From Nematopogon swammerdamellus (lineage: Eukaryota; Arthropoda; Insecta; Lepidoptera; Adelidae), in NCBI GenBank assembly GCA_946902875.1, contig OX336354.1, positions 9,893,247 through 9,957,246 of the forward strand: a stretch of 64,000 nucleotides of DNA, written 5' to 3'. Below the pieces are notes generated by a model. The model was not told where the DNA came from, made no database searches, and saw only the letters and a list, made by a program, of their open reading frames with translations. Both the position numbers and the translations under genes were made by a program. This document shows, in pieces, positions 1 to 11,140 of this stretch (position 1 is its first letter; each line of letters opens with the position of its first letter).

Positions 1-339
1 ATTAAACTACCAAATATTAGAAAATTATGGCGCCTTCTGATACATTTAAGTAATATTTTAAGATAAGCATGTTAATTGCAGATCGCGTGAAATATCGTTA
101 TGCCTTCTGGCTATAATTACAATATGTATACGTATGTAAATAACGATGCCTCGTAAAATTTCAATAATATTTTAATAAATAGTTTTTATGTCTTAAAATA
201 GATATATTAAGAGTTTTCGTTGAGTACTTTAAATTTTTTTGGTTAATCGTATTTTTATAAACAACCGGCACGATTGACAGTTCAATAGATTCCGTTTTTT
301 TCTCCTTAATAAATAAAATAAAATAAAATAGAAGATCAG
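1..339. other. AT-rich intergenic DNA, nothing recognised
   Basis: No coding region, RNA gene or repeat family found elsewhere in the window is visible here. The open frames on the minus strand are low-complexity and AT-driven. A short AAAAT-type run (309-331) lies just before the Rep-L copy. Confidence 0.5.
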
Positions 340-590
340 ACACAGCCAATAACGCCACTCCTCGTGAAACCACGCTCGGAGAGACGCCATGCCATCTATG
401 AGGCGGACAAAAAGAAGACGCGTTTTGAAGATGATGTAATACGTAGGTATGAGTTAGGACGTAGGAACAGCCAAGGCCAATGATCATAGCAAGAGTTCAA
501 GTGGACCCCACTACTACCCGTCATTCCCATTGTGTAACACAGGATGCAAACCGACAAAGATGGGGTGAATAAAATAAATAAAATCAATTG
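340..590 (+). repeat. Rep-L dispersed repeat, copy 1
   Basis: The stretch CAGACACAGCCAATAA, the CGTGAAACCACGC core and the GCCATGCC..CTATGAGGCGGAC block recur at about 24.9-25.07 kb, and a diverged form is at 31.75-31.98 kb. The copy ends in an A-rich tail (AATAAAATAAATAAAAT) near 570-587, which suggests a retroposed sequence on the plus strand. The minus-strand reading frame here contains VVSRGVALLAVSD, a pattern often translated from lepidopteran repeats. The family could not be named. Confidence 0.55.
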
Positions 591-1101
591 AAGCGAGTAA
601 ATCCAGTGCGTATTGTTTTAAATTAAACATGAAGCAACAATAGGAAGGCCTGATCTCAATGGCCACCGCCCTTACAATAAGCGTGGAAGGCGGGCTTACA
701 TTTGAACGAAACGCGCAGGCTAACGAAACGTTCTTATAATCAGTATACCACGTGAAATCAGCGCTTCGGTTATGCGATTTTTTTTTTACATTTCATTGCG
801 TACTAGTAAATTGCTCAAGTAAATTTTGTATGGAAATTTTAGTACCAACTGGCCCGCTAGGGGCGCTCCGTATCTTTTCTCCATAAATATTCACATAGTT
901 GTACGCAAAGAAATGTAAAAAAATGTCATAATCAGCGTTATCATTTTTGTAACGGGGTTTTTCACATTTTCAAAGTACACATTATTAGCTGTCCCTGTGG
1001 CTTAGCTTCGCGAAAAAATATAATATAACCATCCTTAGATGTACCGGAAAACGTCAATGAAACTCCCATGTGATAAGATATGATAACCCCCATGTATAAC
1101 A
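591..1101. other. Intergenic, nothing recognised
   Basis: No coding potential and no match to the other repeats in the window. Contains a short T-run near 779. Confidence 0.45.
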
Positions 1102-1255
1102 TTTACGGGAACGCAGCTCAGCCTTCGGCCTCGCCCTTAGTTACTTACTTTATTCGAGAAGGTTTATCGTCTTCCTGAACGTAGCTCGGCCTTCGGCCTC
1201 GCCCGCAGTTGCTTACTTTATTCGAGAATATTTGTCGTTTACCTGAATGCTGAAG
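1102..1255 (-). repeat. Rep-G, two 68-bp minisatellite units, inverted
   Basis: Two copies of the motif AGCTCGGCCTTCGGCCTCGC begin about 68 bp apart (AGCTC at 1115 and 1183), each followed by TTACTTACTTTATTCGAGAA. This is the reverse complement of the unit repeated 17 times at 51.2-52.5 kb, with the same period. It shows that the minisatellite unit is carried by a dispersed element and is not a locus-specific satellite. Confidence 0.8.
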
Positions 1256-1735
1256 AACTTAAATTTTATATATTTGAATGAAAACTTATATATTTTATTC
1301 AAATTATATTTGCCGTAAGTTCTCAAGAAACCTGTTCTTTGGACTACGTTACTGTTTCAAACGCGCAATTATTTTTAATTATAATTTATTTATTTCAAAT
1401 GTTTTATATTTTTTTATATTATTATGTTATTCCGGGATATACACTGTCACTATACAAAGTTTCGTCAAAATTCGTTCAGTGGTTTTTGCGTGATGCGCGT
1501 ATAGACAGAAAACTTTTCTAACATGTTCAGATTCTCATTTGAAGTTGCCTTGGTGGAATTTTTTCCGAATATATTAAATGTACACATATGTTTTTGCCTT
1601 TACGATCTTACGAGTATTATATGTATGGATTACGTCCAAAATAACCAAAAATTTTCACTTATAACTCGTAGCGTTAATTATATAAGTCAAAAGATTTAAA
1701 TATATATAACCTGGTTATAGAGCGGACATTATACG
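1256..1735. other. AT-rich intergenic, nothing recognised
   Basis: Very AT-rich, with overlapping short open frames full of Tyr, Phe and Ile. The segment TTCGTTCAGTGGTTTTTGCG near 1471 resembles the 3' part of dispersed lepidopteran elements and may continue the Rep-G-bearing element upstream. Confidence 0.4.
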
Positions 1736-1985
1736 CTGGACTTACCACGTATGTGTACTAATCGGTTATGCAGATGTTTCCTTCACAGAACTGGTAAACT
1801 CTGGAACGCTCTCCCACCCCACATATTTCCCCCCAAGTATAGTCTCGGGTCCTTCAAGAGAGGCGCGAAGAGGCACCTATCAGGCCGGCCGAATGTCCAT
1901 GGGCGTCGTTAGGCACCTTACGGGTGGGAACACTTTTATATAAACATTTTGATATTGAACGTCTATAACGTCATCTATGAACTCG
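1736..1985 (+). mobile_element. LINE-D tail: C-terminus of non-LTR retrotransposon ORF2, 5'-truncated
   Basis: Codons 1736-1912 read without a stop for 58 residues, including RTGKLWNALPPHIFPPKYS and GSFKRGAKRHLSG, and end at TAG 1910-1912. The pattern of Leu-Trp-Asn, two prolines, then SFKRG is typical of the extreme C-terminus of jockey/CR1-like reverse transcriptase proteins. The reverse transcriptase domain itself is absent. Related tails are at 12.7, 35.9, 57.6 and 57.8 kb; this copy lacks the RHGIRNPRIR block found in others (about 9 codons deleted). It is an inactive insertion. Confidence 0.8.
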
Positions 1986-4900
1986 CATACGGTCGTGTCA
2001 AACTCATGTCACACTAGTATGAGTTACCTATTTATTACCCAGGTAACAATTCATAGGATGACGATGTTGTTCTTATTGTCCGGTCTAGTAGGTAATGTCT
2101 TTGATATCAGTCAAATAATCACTAACAACCATAGAAGACCAACACAAGACAGCTCGATGCGTCGCCTGTGAGCCAAAGCTAAAAAACTTCAAAAGCCTCC
2201 GAACATAAGTGGACAATAGCAGACAATGGCACTGGTTGTGAACATAATGTTAATGTGATATACAACAACCTCATTGTCCAGTCAGGCTTGTACAATGGTG
2301 TTGTCCCGTGAGCCTTAAACGCGCCGGAGCCTTTTTGCAGATGCCATCGGCCGCCGCTTTGTGGCGGTTAGATTGATGTACGCAAGCGTTAATTATGCAT
2401 ATTTTGGAGTTCCCATGGTTACCTATCTCATATGTTGTGAAATTAGAGTTAAGACTTTACGTACCTAACCTACTCAATGACTTAGCACCCTGTAAAATAT
2501 AGTGGTTTTGTGTAGACACATTTCTGATGAAAAATCCGAGCTCTGTAACGGCCAAAATTAAGTTGATCGTGAAAGCACAACTAACATTAGATTAATTATT
2601 AGACTTTTCAGCTCAATAAAATCTTGACAAATTTAGGTCAATGACATTTTAAATTATAATGATGGGTATTATCTATTGGTAATATTATTAGGATTTTTGT
2701 CATAATTTGGATTTCGATCGTGTAAAATTCAACCTGTACAACATTTTGACTTGAAAAAAAAAACACACTTTAACAAGAGATGCAACGGTTACATTTTCTT
2801 AATTTTGGTAGAAAAATAAAACTCTATGCGTAAATGCAAGTATATGCACCAAAAGTGTCAAGCCATCTTCGATCTGTGTGTGCTTTGTGTAGGCGTTTAG
2901 ATGTGTCTTTTAAAGTTAGTTTGATTTTACTCTGATAACTGTCACGGTTTCGGTCGTCACCGGTAAACGTTGAATCACATTTCAATCTTATGCGCGTTGG
3001 TGTCCATTATACTAAGAGCTCACTGGTTTCGGATAAAACTTTTATAGTTTTATAATCCATTCCAAATTTGAATATTCCATTGGATCACAATCGCTTGGTA
3101 GCTTGTCCGAATGGTCACCGTTCAGAAGACGTCGTATCGGCCCACAGAAAAGTATCGGTTCACGGATGGGATTATAAAAGCTAATACAAAAAGTTATCTG
3201 GCCCTAACAAACGCGTTACGAATAACAGGTGCGATGAACTCGAACGGCAGTATTGTAACGAATATGAGAAAACATAAATGTGGACGAGGAATTATATAGA
3301 GCGCCTTATTTTAAAACCAAATTAAAATAACACATTTTCTGTTGATGTAGAAGGAATCAACATCATAAATTTAGTAATACTAACTAGAGATCGTACAAAC
3401 ATTATAGATGGAATCAAGAAAACGAGCTATCATTGAAAATAAGAGTTTCATTGTGATCCTTTCACAATTTTGTCGTAATAAAGGAAACAATTATTTTGCA
3501 ACATAATGTGCAATACATGAAATTAAACAGACTACTGTAAATTGTTGTGAAGAGGAAAGATCCCCTAAGCTTCGAAAAATGCGCTCGAATTTCTAAACAT
3601 ACATTGGGCAATAATTCAGAAAAATGTATGATGTTTGGTTTGTCACAGTATTACGCTGCAGCCACACCGCCGCAGATCGCCCCCAGCCAACCGGCAGAAG
3701 CTACAGAGGAACGCCGCCCTCTGTAGATACGTGGACAAATACAAATTGATAAACAAAAAGGGAAAAGCGTCTTGAGCATAAATAAATAAGTAAATGTGAG
3801 TAGTCGTGAAAAGAGCCGCTTCGTCGGGTTGGTAATAAAATTGTTACTACCGCGGCTCGCAGCCCGATCTTTTATGTAGCTCCGGTAATGGAACGTCCCA
3901 TTTTAATAGGCGGTACCTAGACGTGGGTCTAGATTAAAACTGGATTATCGAGACTGAATTAGTAAGCGCAATCAAGTCGCATGACGAAACGGGTGACAAG
4001 TCGTTATCCGGGGTGCTTCTGGACGTTGACGAGAAAATTAGATCAGAGCTTGGGGAAGCACGAGTATCTTTCTTGAATAATCATTTCAAGAAGCAATTAT
4101 GCCGAACAAAATTCTTGAAAATGTAAAGATGATTGTAGAACTGAATATAACATTTGTTTAATATCGAGTACAATAAGTAAATAGAACGAAGCGAATTTGA
4201 TTTGCACTTTTACTGCAGCAGAAACCTTTAGTGGCAAAGATAATTTGATATTGAAAGGTCGTTTCGATAAGCTTGAACTCAAAAAAATCCGAGTAAATTC
4301 AAATGCGATCAAACAAACCTAAGAATGCTAAGTAAATTCTCAGATTAAAAGATCCAGATACGTATTTTTCTTTCGGCACTTCCTTTTTTATTCCAATGCA
4401 TATGAGCATCCTCTCATTATGAGGCCGAGATAACAATAAAAACGAAATTTGATCATTGTAGTCCCCTCGAGTATTCCTTGAGCTTCTTTTAAGTTTTTTT
4501 TTTCTTTTAATTTAAAACCGGATTTTCGGTGTCATCAGATATAAGGCGTCGTCGGTCGCCGTCTTTGAGGGTATAAGTTGGAATACGTTAGTGGATGTCA
4601 TTGTCTTAATTCATTATTGTTTTGTTCGTTTTGATGAAGATTCTGGTTATTGTGAGGTGAGTGAGGTGGCTTTTGTTTTGGCTGAGCTTTTGGTTGTGAT
4701 TGATATTAACAATGAACCAAAGAGTTATTCTTTTCGCAAAATCATTCATACAGCAATGTTTAATACAATGTAAGCCATGTTTGATGTGAACATGCAAACA
4801 TAACAGTATTAACTGTCTTTTGAAAATTCTGATGTAGTATATCTTTGAGACAAATGCTTGTTTACATCGATGGAATCATATTTAAAAATGTTGATGAAAT

Positions 4901-5887
4901 AGAATAGGTAATATTATTTACACATCCGTGTCCAACTAAGAAGCTTCTGTTTAATTCTCTGTGAACATAGATTGAATATTCAAATAAATCTAATCCGAAA
5001 TCAGCTGTGCTCGAATTTTCAACCGGATTTTTGTTTCGTCTTAAAAGGGTTTCCTACTGCTAAGCGCCAATTTATAATACCTACCTAGCGTGATGAAACT
5101 AATTCAATCTATGTATCACCAAACCGAGATATTTATATTATTGAAAATTGCAAAACAATGTTCAGCCGTTTATTATCCGATACGTGTCCGTTGCAGACAG
5201 ACAGACGCCGAGTTTTACAGTAGTAGAAGAAAATATAAATAATAATCCTAGGTAAGTAAAAATGTTGTCAACGTAATATTAATGTGTTTCTAGCAAAATT
5301 ACTAGAAAACATACATAGTTTCTATGGTGCCCATGCCATGTAATGGATATTGTCTGGTCTCTTTTGGTTTCTCACGGCTGGAGTATAAGTTTAATAAAAC
5401 ACCGAGTTCAGGCTTATCTGTTTTATCGATCTGTGTTTGTGTTCAGTCGACTGAACTGGGAACTGGTAAAAGAGTTATGGTAACAAGCTTCCAATTGGCT
5501 TAAGCTTATTGGTTGTCCGCAGTTGTAACAACTCTATATGGTCTTCTACAGTTACGTTAGATTTAAAAACGTTGTGATTTATAAATGGTTTTCTTAAATT
5601 TATTGACATTTTCTGTACAATTTTTGATGAATATTAAAGAGTAGACGACGTCTATTAGTTTCTTTTTACCTGTTTCTAATGATTCGTTCGCATAATTTGC
5701 TACTGAATATTATGTAAACATATAAGTTTTGTTCCCATGTTAAAATTCTGTATTCTTTTAAATTATAGACCGCGACAAAATTCTTTAACCGCAGTTAATG
5801 GTCTTAAAATTTGTGAGCAAGAGATGGCGTAGAGTAGCACACAGAAGTTATTTATTAGATTCAGTCGAATGGAGAAATTGACAGTAA
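1986..5887. other. 3.9 kb of anonymous DNA, no gene or repeat recognised
   Basis: I see no coding region with convincing composition and no copy of the repeat families used elsewhere. A locally GC-richer patch lies at about 3655-3735 (CCGCCGCAGATCGCCCCC) and the rest is AT-rich. The open frame at 4591-4773 has no recognisable motif. The end at about 5190-5255 (CAGACAGACAGACG, then TAGTAGAAG and GGTAAGTAA) resembles the 3' end of a dispersed element, but the match is too weak to call. Confidence 0.4.
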
Positions 5888-6100
5888 TTAGCAACATTTT
5901 TAGGGTGCCGTACCTCAACAGAGGATCCCCCCTCATAGGATCACTCTCGTGACTGTCTGCCTGTCCGTCTGTCACGGCTTATTTTCTCCGAAGCTACTGG
6001 ACGATAAAAAGTTGAAATTTAGTAGATATAATCACTAACGCATAGTGTAAATGAATAGATTTTGGGCGTCGATTTTGGGAGACAAATTAGAAAAAGTTGC
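5888..6100 (+). repeat. Dispersed repeat starting TAGGGTGCCGTACCTC
   Basis: The order TAGGGTGCCGTACCTC, GGATCACTC, a Cys/Val-type CTGTC/CGTC microsatellite stretch, then TTTTCTCCGAAGCTACTGGA and AAGTTGAAATTTAGTA matches a repeat I know as frequent in lepidopteran genomes. It has no coding potential. Its borders are approximate, especially at the 3' side. Confidence 0.5.
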
Positions 6101-6364
6101 AAAAAATGTTTTTCAAGTGCATCATATGACATATAATTGCAAAATCTTGTTATAAGCAATACAAATATATGTATATATATATTTTTTTTTATTTGAAATT
6201 CATAGTTTAAAATATACTAAGGCGAATATAAAAAAGTTGAGCATTCCCGTCGCACTTGACCGCGAATGTAATAAATAGTAAAAATTGCACTCTTTTGGGA
6301 AACTTAGGTAAGATTATTCATGTGAATTGTTCTAAAATTTGTTTCAACTACTTATTTCATTTTA

Positions 6365-6422
6365 ACCGAGGCACGTGGAGATCCATTGTCATGACACCTC
6401 ATTGGGAAACTGTCGTGACATT
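6365..6422 (+). mobile_element. LINE-M 3' remnant
   Basis: The block GGCACGTGGAGATCCATTGTC followed by GGGAAACTGTCGTGACATTA corresponds to the region after the ORF2 C-terminus in the LINE-M copies at 46.9 and 54.1 kb (GGCACGTGGAGATTCGTTGTC, GGAAAACGGGCGTGACGCTA). Only the terminal 60 bp survive and they are strongly diverged. Confidence 0.5.
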
Positions 6423-7361
6423 ATAATATGTAACTATCATATTAGTACTCCATACAGAATGATATTTTGACCATCTCGACCCTTTCAAGGGGTTAATTTG
6501 TATCAAAAACTAAGTACATCCCAAAAGAACAACGGTGAGGAAAGTGGAAAAAAGGAATTCGTTATCATTAAATTTATGTATGTTAAGTATTTTTAAAATG
6601 TTATGTACATATACATATTTTGCCCTTTATGACACCTAATATCTAACAAGGGCGGATTTATTTCCTTAGGGCCTTCCTTATGCTACGACAAAATATACAT
6701 CAATACTTCATCAAAGATCCCTCACACACACTCCACAAACCGCATTCTCCAATAAGTTTGACAAACAGCACTGGTCAATTTAAAGCTATCTGACGAGCAG
6801 GTGTGTCGACATCGGAACATATCAAACGCGCAATATGTCCGCCTTCCAGCCGTGCCGACACGTCTGAAAAGACGGCGGTGCTGGCACAAAGACTTATCGA
6901 GACCGACGCACATCCCAACGACTTTAACATGACTTGGAGACATTTTGTCATGCCCTTTTATCGAGATACTCAATGCTAATTGTTTGTTTGTCTTTCGCTA
7001 CTCTTGGATTGAAGGCTATAAGGTTAAGTGGTGAATTTTTAGGGTTGGAAACACGGGAATATTTTTAATTGACATAATATATACTTCTCACCATGTTGAG
7101 TAAGTGCCAAGTTACGTTTAATTTCCGATTTGGTACGATTATGGCCACTTTCGACCACCTGGTCACTTTCAGCTCGGTTTCTATTAATGATAACGTGATG
7201 TATGGGAACCATCCTGAGGTATGGTGCACTCTAGTGGCACTTCATTTAAAAATAATTACCTCAGCTGTTATCAAATCCTAAGTGGAAATACATAAAGTCA
7301 TAGTGTTCTGACTCATCATCAGGTATGTACGTACACCGAGTTTCAATTTTTTTTTCATAAA
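6423..7361. other. Intergenic, nothing recognised
   Basis: No family match. The minus-strand open frame at 6722-6973 has no motif I recognise and no splice context worth noting. Confidence 0.4.
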
Positions 7362-7432
7362 AGGTGTCCAACCAAGGCGGGGGGTTGCAAATGCCATGCC
7401 GGTCTGACAGGTGCCTATGAACGCCCCTCGTG
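7362..7432 (-). mobile_element. LINE-D fragment
   Basis: The + strand reads GGGGTTGCAAATGCCATGCC and CTGACAGGTGCC..GAACGCCCCTC, the reverse complement of the segment encoding FKRGVNRHLSGRHGIRNP in other LINE-D copies. Only about 70 bp remain. Confidence 0.65.
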
Positions 7433-8214
7433 AAAGCTGTTGCATGAAAGCTGAATTATTAGAGCATATGTTTATTCTCAGTCGTTCTGTAGTAGCAGAA
7501 AGTCAAAACAAGGAAGGTTGTCTCACAATGCAATTAAAAACGAAACGACGCTCAAGTAACAAGACTATAAAACCGGCGACATCTCAATCAAGAATTTTAG
7601 CCCGAATATTTTATTCCTCGGCCCCTTCGTATTTTTCTCAAAATCTAAAATCTTTACGTCAGCAATAAGATACGTCGCGCGGTTTACTGCGAACATTAAA
7701 ATCGCACGGCCCAAAACAAATAAAACGTTATGGATCGTCAAACAGGACAGCCAATTTCGGGCCCGCCACCGACCACCAGGTAAGTGATATTGAACATTTC
7801 TGAAAGAACGCACTTCTGTACCTAACTCACATACGAGTACATACACGCGATAGATACATACGAGTGTACCTACTATACAAATACAGCGTCACGCCGCCGC
7901 TGCCGTCGCCTGTCTCCCAGTTAGTCCCAATGGAGTAGGAAGAGACGACGGATTTTAACGTGTCTCTGACCACTTTTCCAGATTATTTGTCTATGAAACG
8001 AAACGAAACGAAATAAAATGATTTATTAGTGTAGATGTGACGGAAAGGGAGCCCACTCAGCTGACCCACTATGCAAGACAGCGAAGCTGATTTTCAGGTG
8101 TTCCCCTTTCCAATCAAGGATAAGGCTAAAAACTAACAAACACAATGACAATCAGCGCGCGCGCGTGTGTGTTAATTAAAGTATCCGTTTTTTAATCTTT
8201 CTTTACAGCTCTTT
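7433..8214. other. Intergenic; contains one consensus splice donor
   Basis: No repeat family is recognised. A short plus-strand frame begins at ATG 7730 (G at -3 and +4, in-frame TAA just upstream) and runs 16 codons to a perfect CAG|GTAAGT donor at 7779/7780. This could be a short first coding exon, but one such 9-mer is expected by chance in a window this size, so I do not annotate a gene. A GC alternation GCGCGCGCGTGTGTG lies at 8156. Confidence 0.3.
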
Positions 8215-8446
8215 ATATTATTAAAAATATAAAACAATTAAAAACAGAATAAATTCAAACTAATAACTAAATTAAAATTTAAATCTCGTCCATAGGGACT
8301 GTGACAGCAGTTTCAAGGACCGAAGCAGCGTTCCCTGAATGGCCAAGCTTATGTAACTATGCTTATGGTTTGATTGAGGAACGCTCTGGCAAGACAGTCC
8401 CCGGACTCCTCCATAAGCAGTTTGCGCAAGTAAACGATTGTATGTA
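8215..8446 (-). mobile_element. LINE-K tail, ORF2 C-terminus, frameshifted
   Basis: On the minus strand the segment encodes pieces matching KLLMEESGDCLARAFLNQ and the downstream FRERCFGP/AVTV region of the LINE-K copy at 63.7 kb, but it is broken by shifts and an extra block. The AT-rich 3' segment (TTAGTTATTAGTTTGAATTT on the minus strand) also corresponds to the end of the 63.7-kb copy. The element is a dead, 5'-truncated insertion. Confidence 0.65.
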
Positions 8447-8591
8447 ACCAGATCCAGTGGTTCGTAGATTCGTGGTGTAAGCCAATTACACCATGTATCT
8501 GTCGGACGGAATTACGTCCGATGTGAGTGCTCCTTTAACTTCGTGCCGTCTGAGCTGAAATGCCTATACGAAATATACATGAACTTTTTTT

Positions 8592-8842
8592 CATGGGCGT
8601 TTCGACCGATCTTCATTCAATACCGTGGTTCCAGTCCGAGCGGGGATTTATCGTATTATCTAAGAAAAGGAACCTACAGTTTTATGGAAAGTAGAACCAT
8701 GCAGCAGATCCTGTTCATAAAGGAAAATTCCCTTATTCAGAATGAGAAAAAAACCGATGCAAAAAAGTGAAAAAAAAACCGATGGGTATTGAACTCCAGT
8801 GCTACTCGCAACAGAGTCCAGTCCTTTACCGCTTGACTATGA
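8592..8842 (-). mobile_element. Diverged SINE: tRNA-like head with SINE-A-type body
   Basis: Read on the minus strand, it starts with a tRNA-like segment (TAGTCAAGCGGTAAAGGACT as box A and AGTTCAATACC as box B, 8785-8842), then T/A-rich linkers, then AAAACTGTAGGTTCCTTTTC and a decayed GGTTCCAGTCC..GGTATTGAATGAAG..GGTCGAAACG, which is the SINE-A central domain. It is the most diverged body copy in the window, which suggests an older insertion. It links tRNA-type heads with the body seen next to 5S-type heads. Confidence 0.55.
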
Positions 8843-9033
8843 TTTTGTTACTGTTGTGTACCAATCCTGTTTCTTTTTTAATTCATCCTTTTAGGTAGGT
8901 TTATGTTTTTAGTTTGTGTCATTCAAATTATAACATTCTTTTATTTTTGTTTCCGTGGAGTGCGTTGTGTACTTACTTTTTTTTGCTATTATGTTGTATG
9001 TTACTTCACGTACATGTCTGTTTGTTTTCCCAT

Positions 9034-9058
9034 AATAAATAAAATAAAATAAAATAAA
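9034..9058. repeat. (AAAAT)n simple repeat
   Basis: AATAAATAAAATAAAATAAA run, probably the tail of a retroposed sequence whose body I could not delimit. Confidence 0.8.
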
Positions 9059-9088
9059 AATTTAAAAAAATTTGAAACGCTGTTAACT

Positions 9089-9396
9089 TAAGTTGTCAGA
9101 TATAGTGACGATGACTGAGAAAGAAATTGCATCGTTGGTTCGGTTGCGGCGATGATCGGAGACTAATGAAAGAGATTTATGGAGCGAATGTTAGTGGATG
9201 ACTCGGGAAGGTTCGCCCTAGACGAACGTATCTGCAAGGGCATATCATGCGCTCAAAAGGGGTCAAGTCCGTAGAACACGTAACCGACGAGCATGTATGA
9301 AGAACATTGTTAGAGTGGAAGAGGCGCGAGAGGTTTGGAAATGCATTGTCATCATAACTTACTGAGAAACAGGCGTGATGATGCATGAACGTATGT
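9089..9396 (+). mobile_element. LINE-M ORF2 C-terminal fragment
   Basis: Plus-strand frames give VTMTEKEIASLVRLRR, then KEIYGANVSG, PRRTYLQGHIM and a VTDEHV segment, followed by GGAAATGCATTGTC and GAGAAACAGGCGTGATGATG. The intact form at 54.1-54.5 kb reads VTRIEKGMLRCFGHVARMD and GHPRRTYLDQIGHVLKK. Shifts between frames show decay. It belongs to an endonuclease-reverse transcriptase non-LTR family; only the tail downstream of the reverse transcriptase domain is left. Confidence 0.7.
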
Positions 9397-10844
9397 ATGT
9401 TTACTATAATTAATATCACACAATCGTTTGTAACCTTTGAATATAACCATGTATCATGTAATCGTAATTTTTCTTACGTTCATAATAGTTACGTTAAAAC
9501 ACGAAATAAAAAAATTATGGATCAGATATTTGTGAAAGCATTGTACGAAAAAATATATCTTGCTCTGTCGGTATTTTAAACATTTATGCCAAAAATTAGC
9601 ATATCGCGACGTACTATAGCATACTTTTCCAGTCCGGACACGTAAGAGCGATCACTGATACAGACAAGTTCGAAAATGATGTTCGAGAATGTTCGCGTTT
9701 TAACCAAAACAAAATTCGAGCAGTTAAAAATAAAATTGCCTTTTATTTTTGCTCGCGTTCAGTTTTGGTTCGTTATGGGGCCACTGCTGTTTCCTTGATT
9801 TTTTATTATATAACTAACTGTTTTGGAAAATTATTGATCTTAGTTCACATTGCAGCGTTTCGTGGAATCCTTATTTTTTCAGCCTCAAGTTTAGCCGCGA
9901 AACATATATTTTGCCTTTCTGTAAAATATTATGTAGCAATAAAATGTCTCTTCTACGTATTTATTATCTACATAAAAAAACATCTTGAGGCTAGCCTCAA
10001 GATGTTTTTTTACCTATGCGAACTTATCTTGATGTCACTAAATCAAAGGCAATAGGTTTAAGATTGCTTCCTCAATTAGCTTCAGGACAGATGGATACAA
10101 ATACTAATACGAGTTCCATGAATATTTTCACGAAAATCTATTGACAGCTTTCTTAAGAGTTGAAAGGCCTTAAGAATATTCCATTGTGATTATTGAAATT
10201 TCGATCACCTTGTGATATTACAATAATTATTACGTTACATTATACTTTCTACGATGGAGGATTCAGACGGAGGACTTATTGTAGAATGCAATTTCTTCTC
10301 GTCAGCACTAGTACTTCTCGTACTCTATCGATTTCCCAAAAATTTAAGTTCTTTGTGATCATAGATATATTAGTATGTATCATTGGCGGAGGTGTAGGTA
10401 AGTACTTATTGTACCATCGTGCAACCGAGTTGCCTGTAGCAATTAATATTTTTATAAAGATTTTTGTGAATATGCTACATTCAAATAGTAATACAAAACT
10501 CTACAGCAATAATTAAAATATTTAACAAACGCTTTTTCATAAATATAAACAACGATATCCTTCAAACGAAATATGTGCAACTACGACTATTTAACTCTTA
10601 AAACTGCCTGCTAGGCTGAAGCCGAATTCAAAGTATCAAATACTCCAGTATCCGCACCAATTTCCTTATTAGTTCTGGCGCAGGCTTCACAGGAAGCGGC
10701 AGACAAGGGTACTTCCGTATTGTCGTCCTCTGGCGCCAGCGAGCCTTCAGTGAAACCATAATAAGTACCCGCATCTATCTAGTCAACTATATTTTTGTAA
10801 ACTATATTTTTTGACGTTAGTGATTTTGTCTAAAGTTTGGAAGA
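9397..10844. other. Intergenic, one perfect palindrome, otherwise nothing recognised
   Basis: Apart from the palindrome at 9974-10011, no family match. The plus-strand open frame at 10193-10516 passes a donor-like TAG|GTAAGTA at about 10397, but its composition is not convincingly coding. Confidence 0.4.
9974..10011. repeat. 38-bp perfect palindrome
   Basis: Seven A, then CATCTTGAGG, the centre CTAG, CCTCAAGATG and seven T. The reverse complement is identical. No loop separates the arms, so it would extrude as a short cruciform or read as an intrinsic hairpin in RNA. Confidence 0.9.
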
Positions 10845-11140
10845 CCTATGGAGGTAGAGAATGGGGAATAGAGAGAGAGAGAGGCAAAGACATTGGGAAT
10901 GAGGGGAAAAAAGAGCGAAAGACAGACAGAAAATAAGAAAAGAAAAATATACAGAACGTAAGAAAGAGGGAGACGCAGCTGTAAATAAAGAGGGGCAGGA
11001 AGAGGAAAAAAAGATGATGAGAGAAATAAGAATCTCTTTCCCTTAAATAGGTTCTACCTTAAGATCGACAAAGATGAAGAGGGAAGGGGAGAGAAAGACG
11101 GGGAGAGAGAGACAAAAGAATAAAAAATAAAATTTCTAGC
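10845..11140 (+). repeat. Polypurine (GA-rich) low-complexity tract
   Basis: About 300 bp dominated by G and A on the plus strand (GAGAGAGAGAGAGG, AAAAAAGAGCGAAAGACAGA, GGGGAGAGAGAGACAAAAGA), interrupted at about 11030-11070. No coding frame. Such asymmetric strands can form triplex DNA. Confidence 0.7.

Noticed and set aside
10193..10516. 107-codon plus-strand frame with TAG|GTAAGTA inside
   Set aside because: AT-driven composition (many Ile, Phe, Tyr, Asn) and no motif; GTAAGT hexamers are expected many times in the window.
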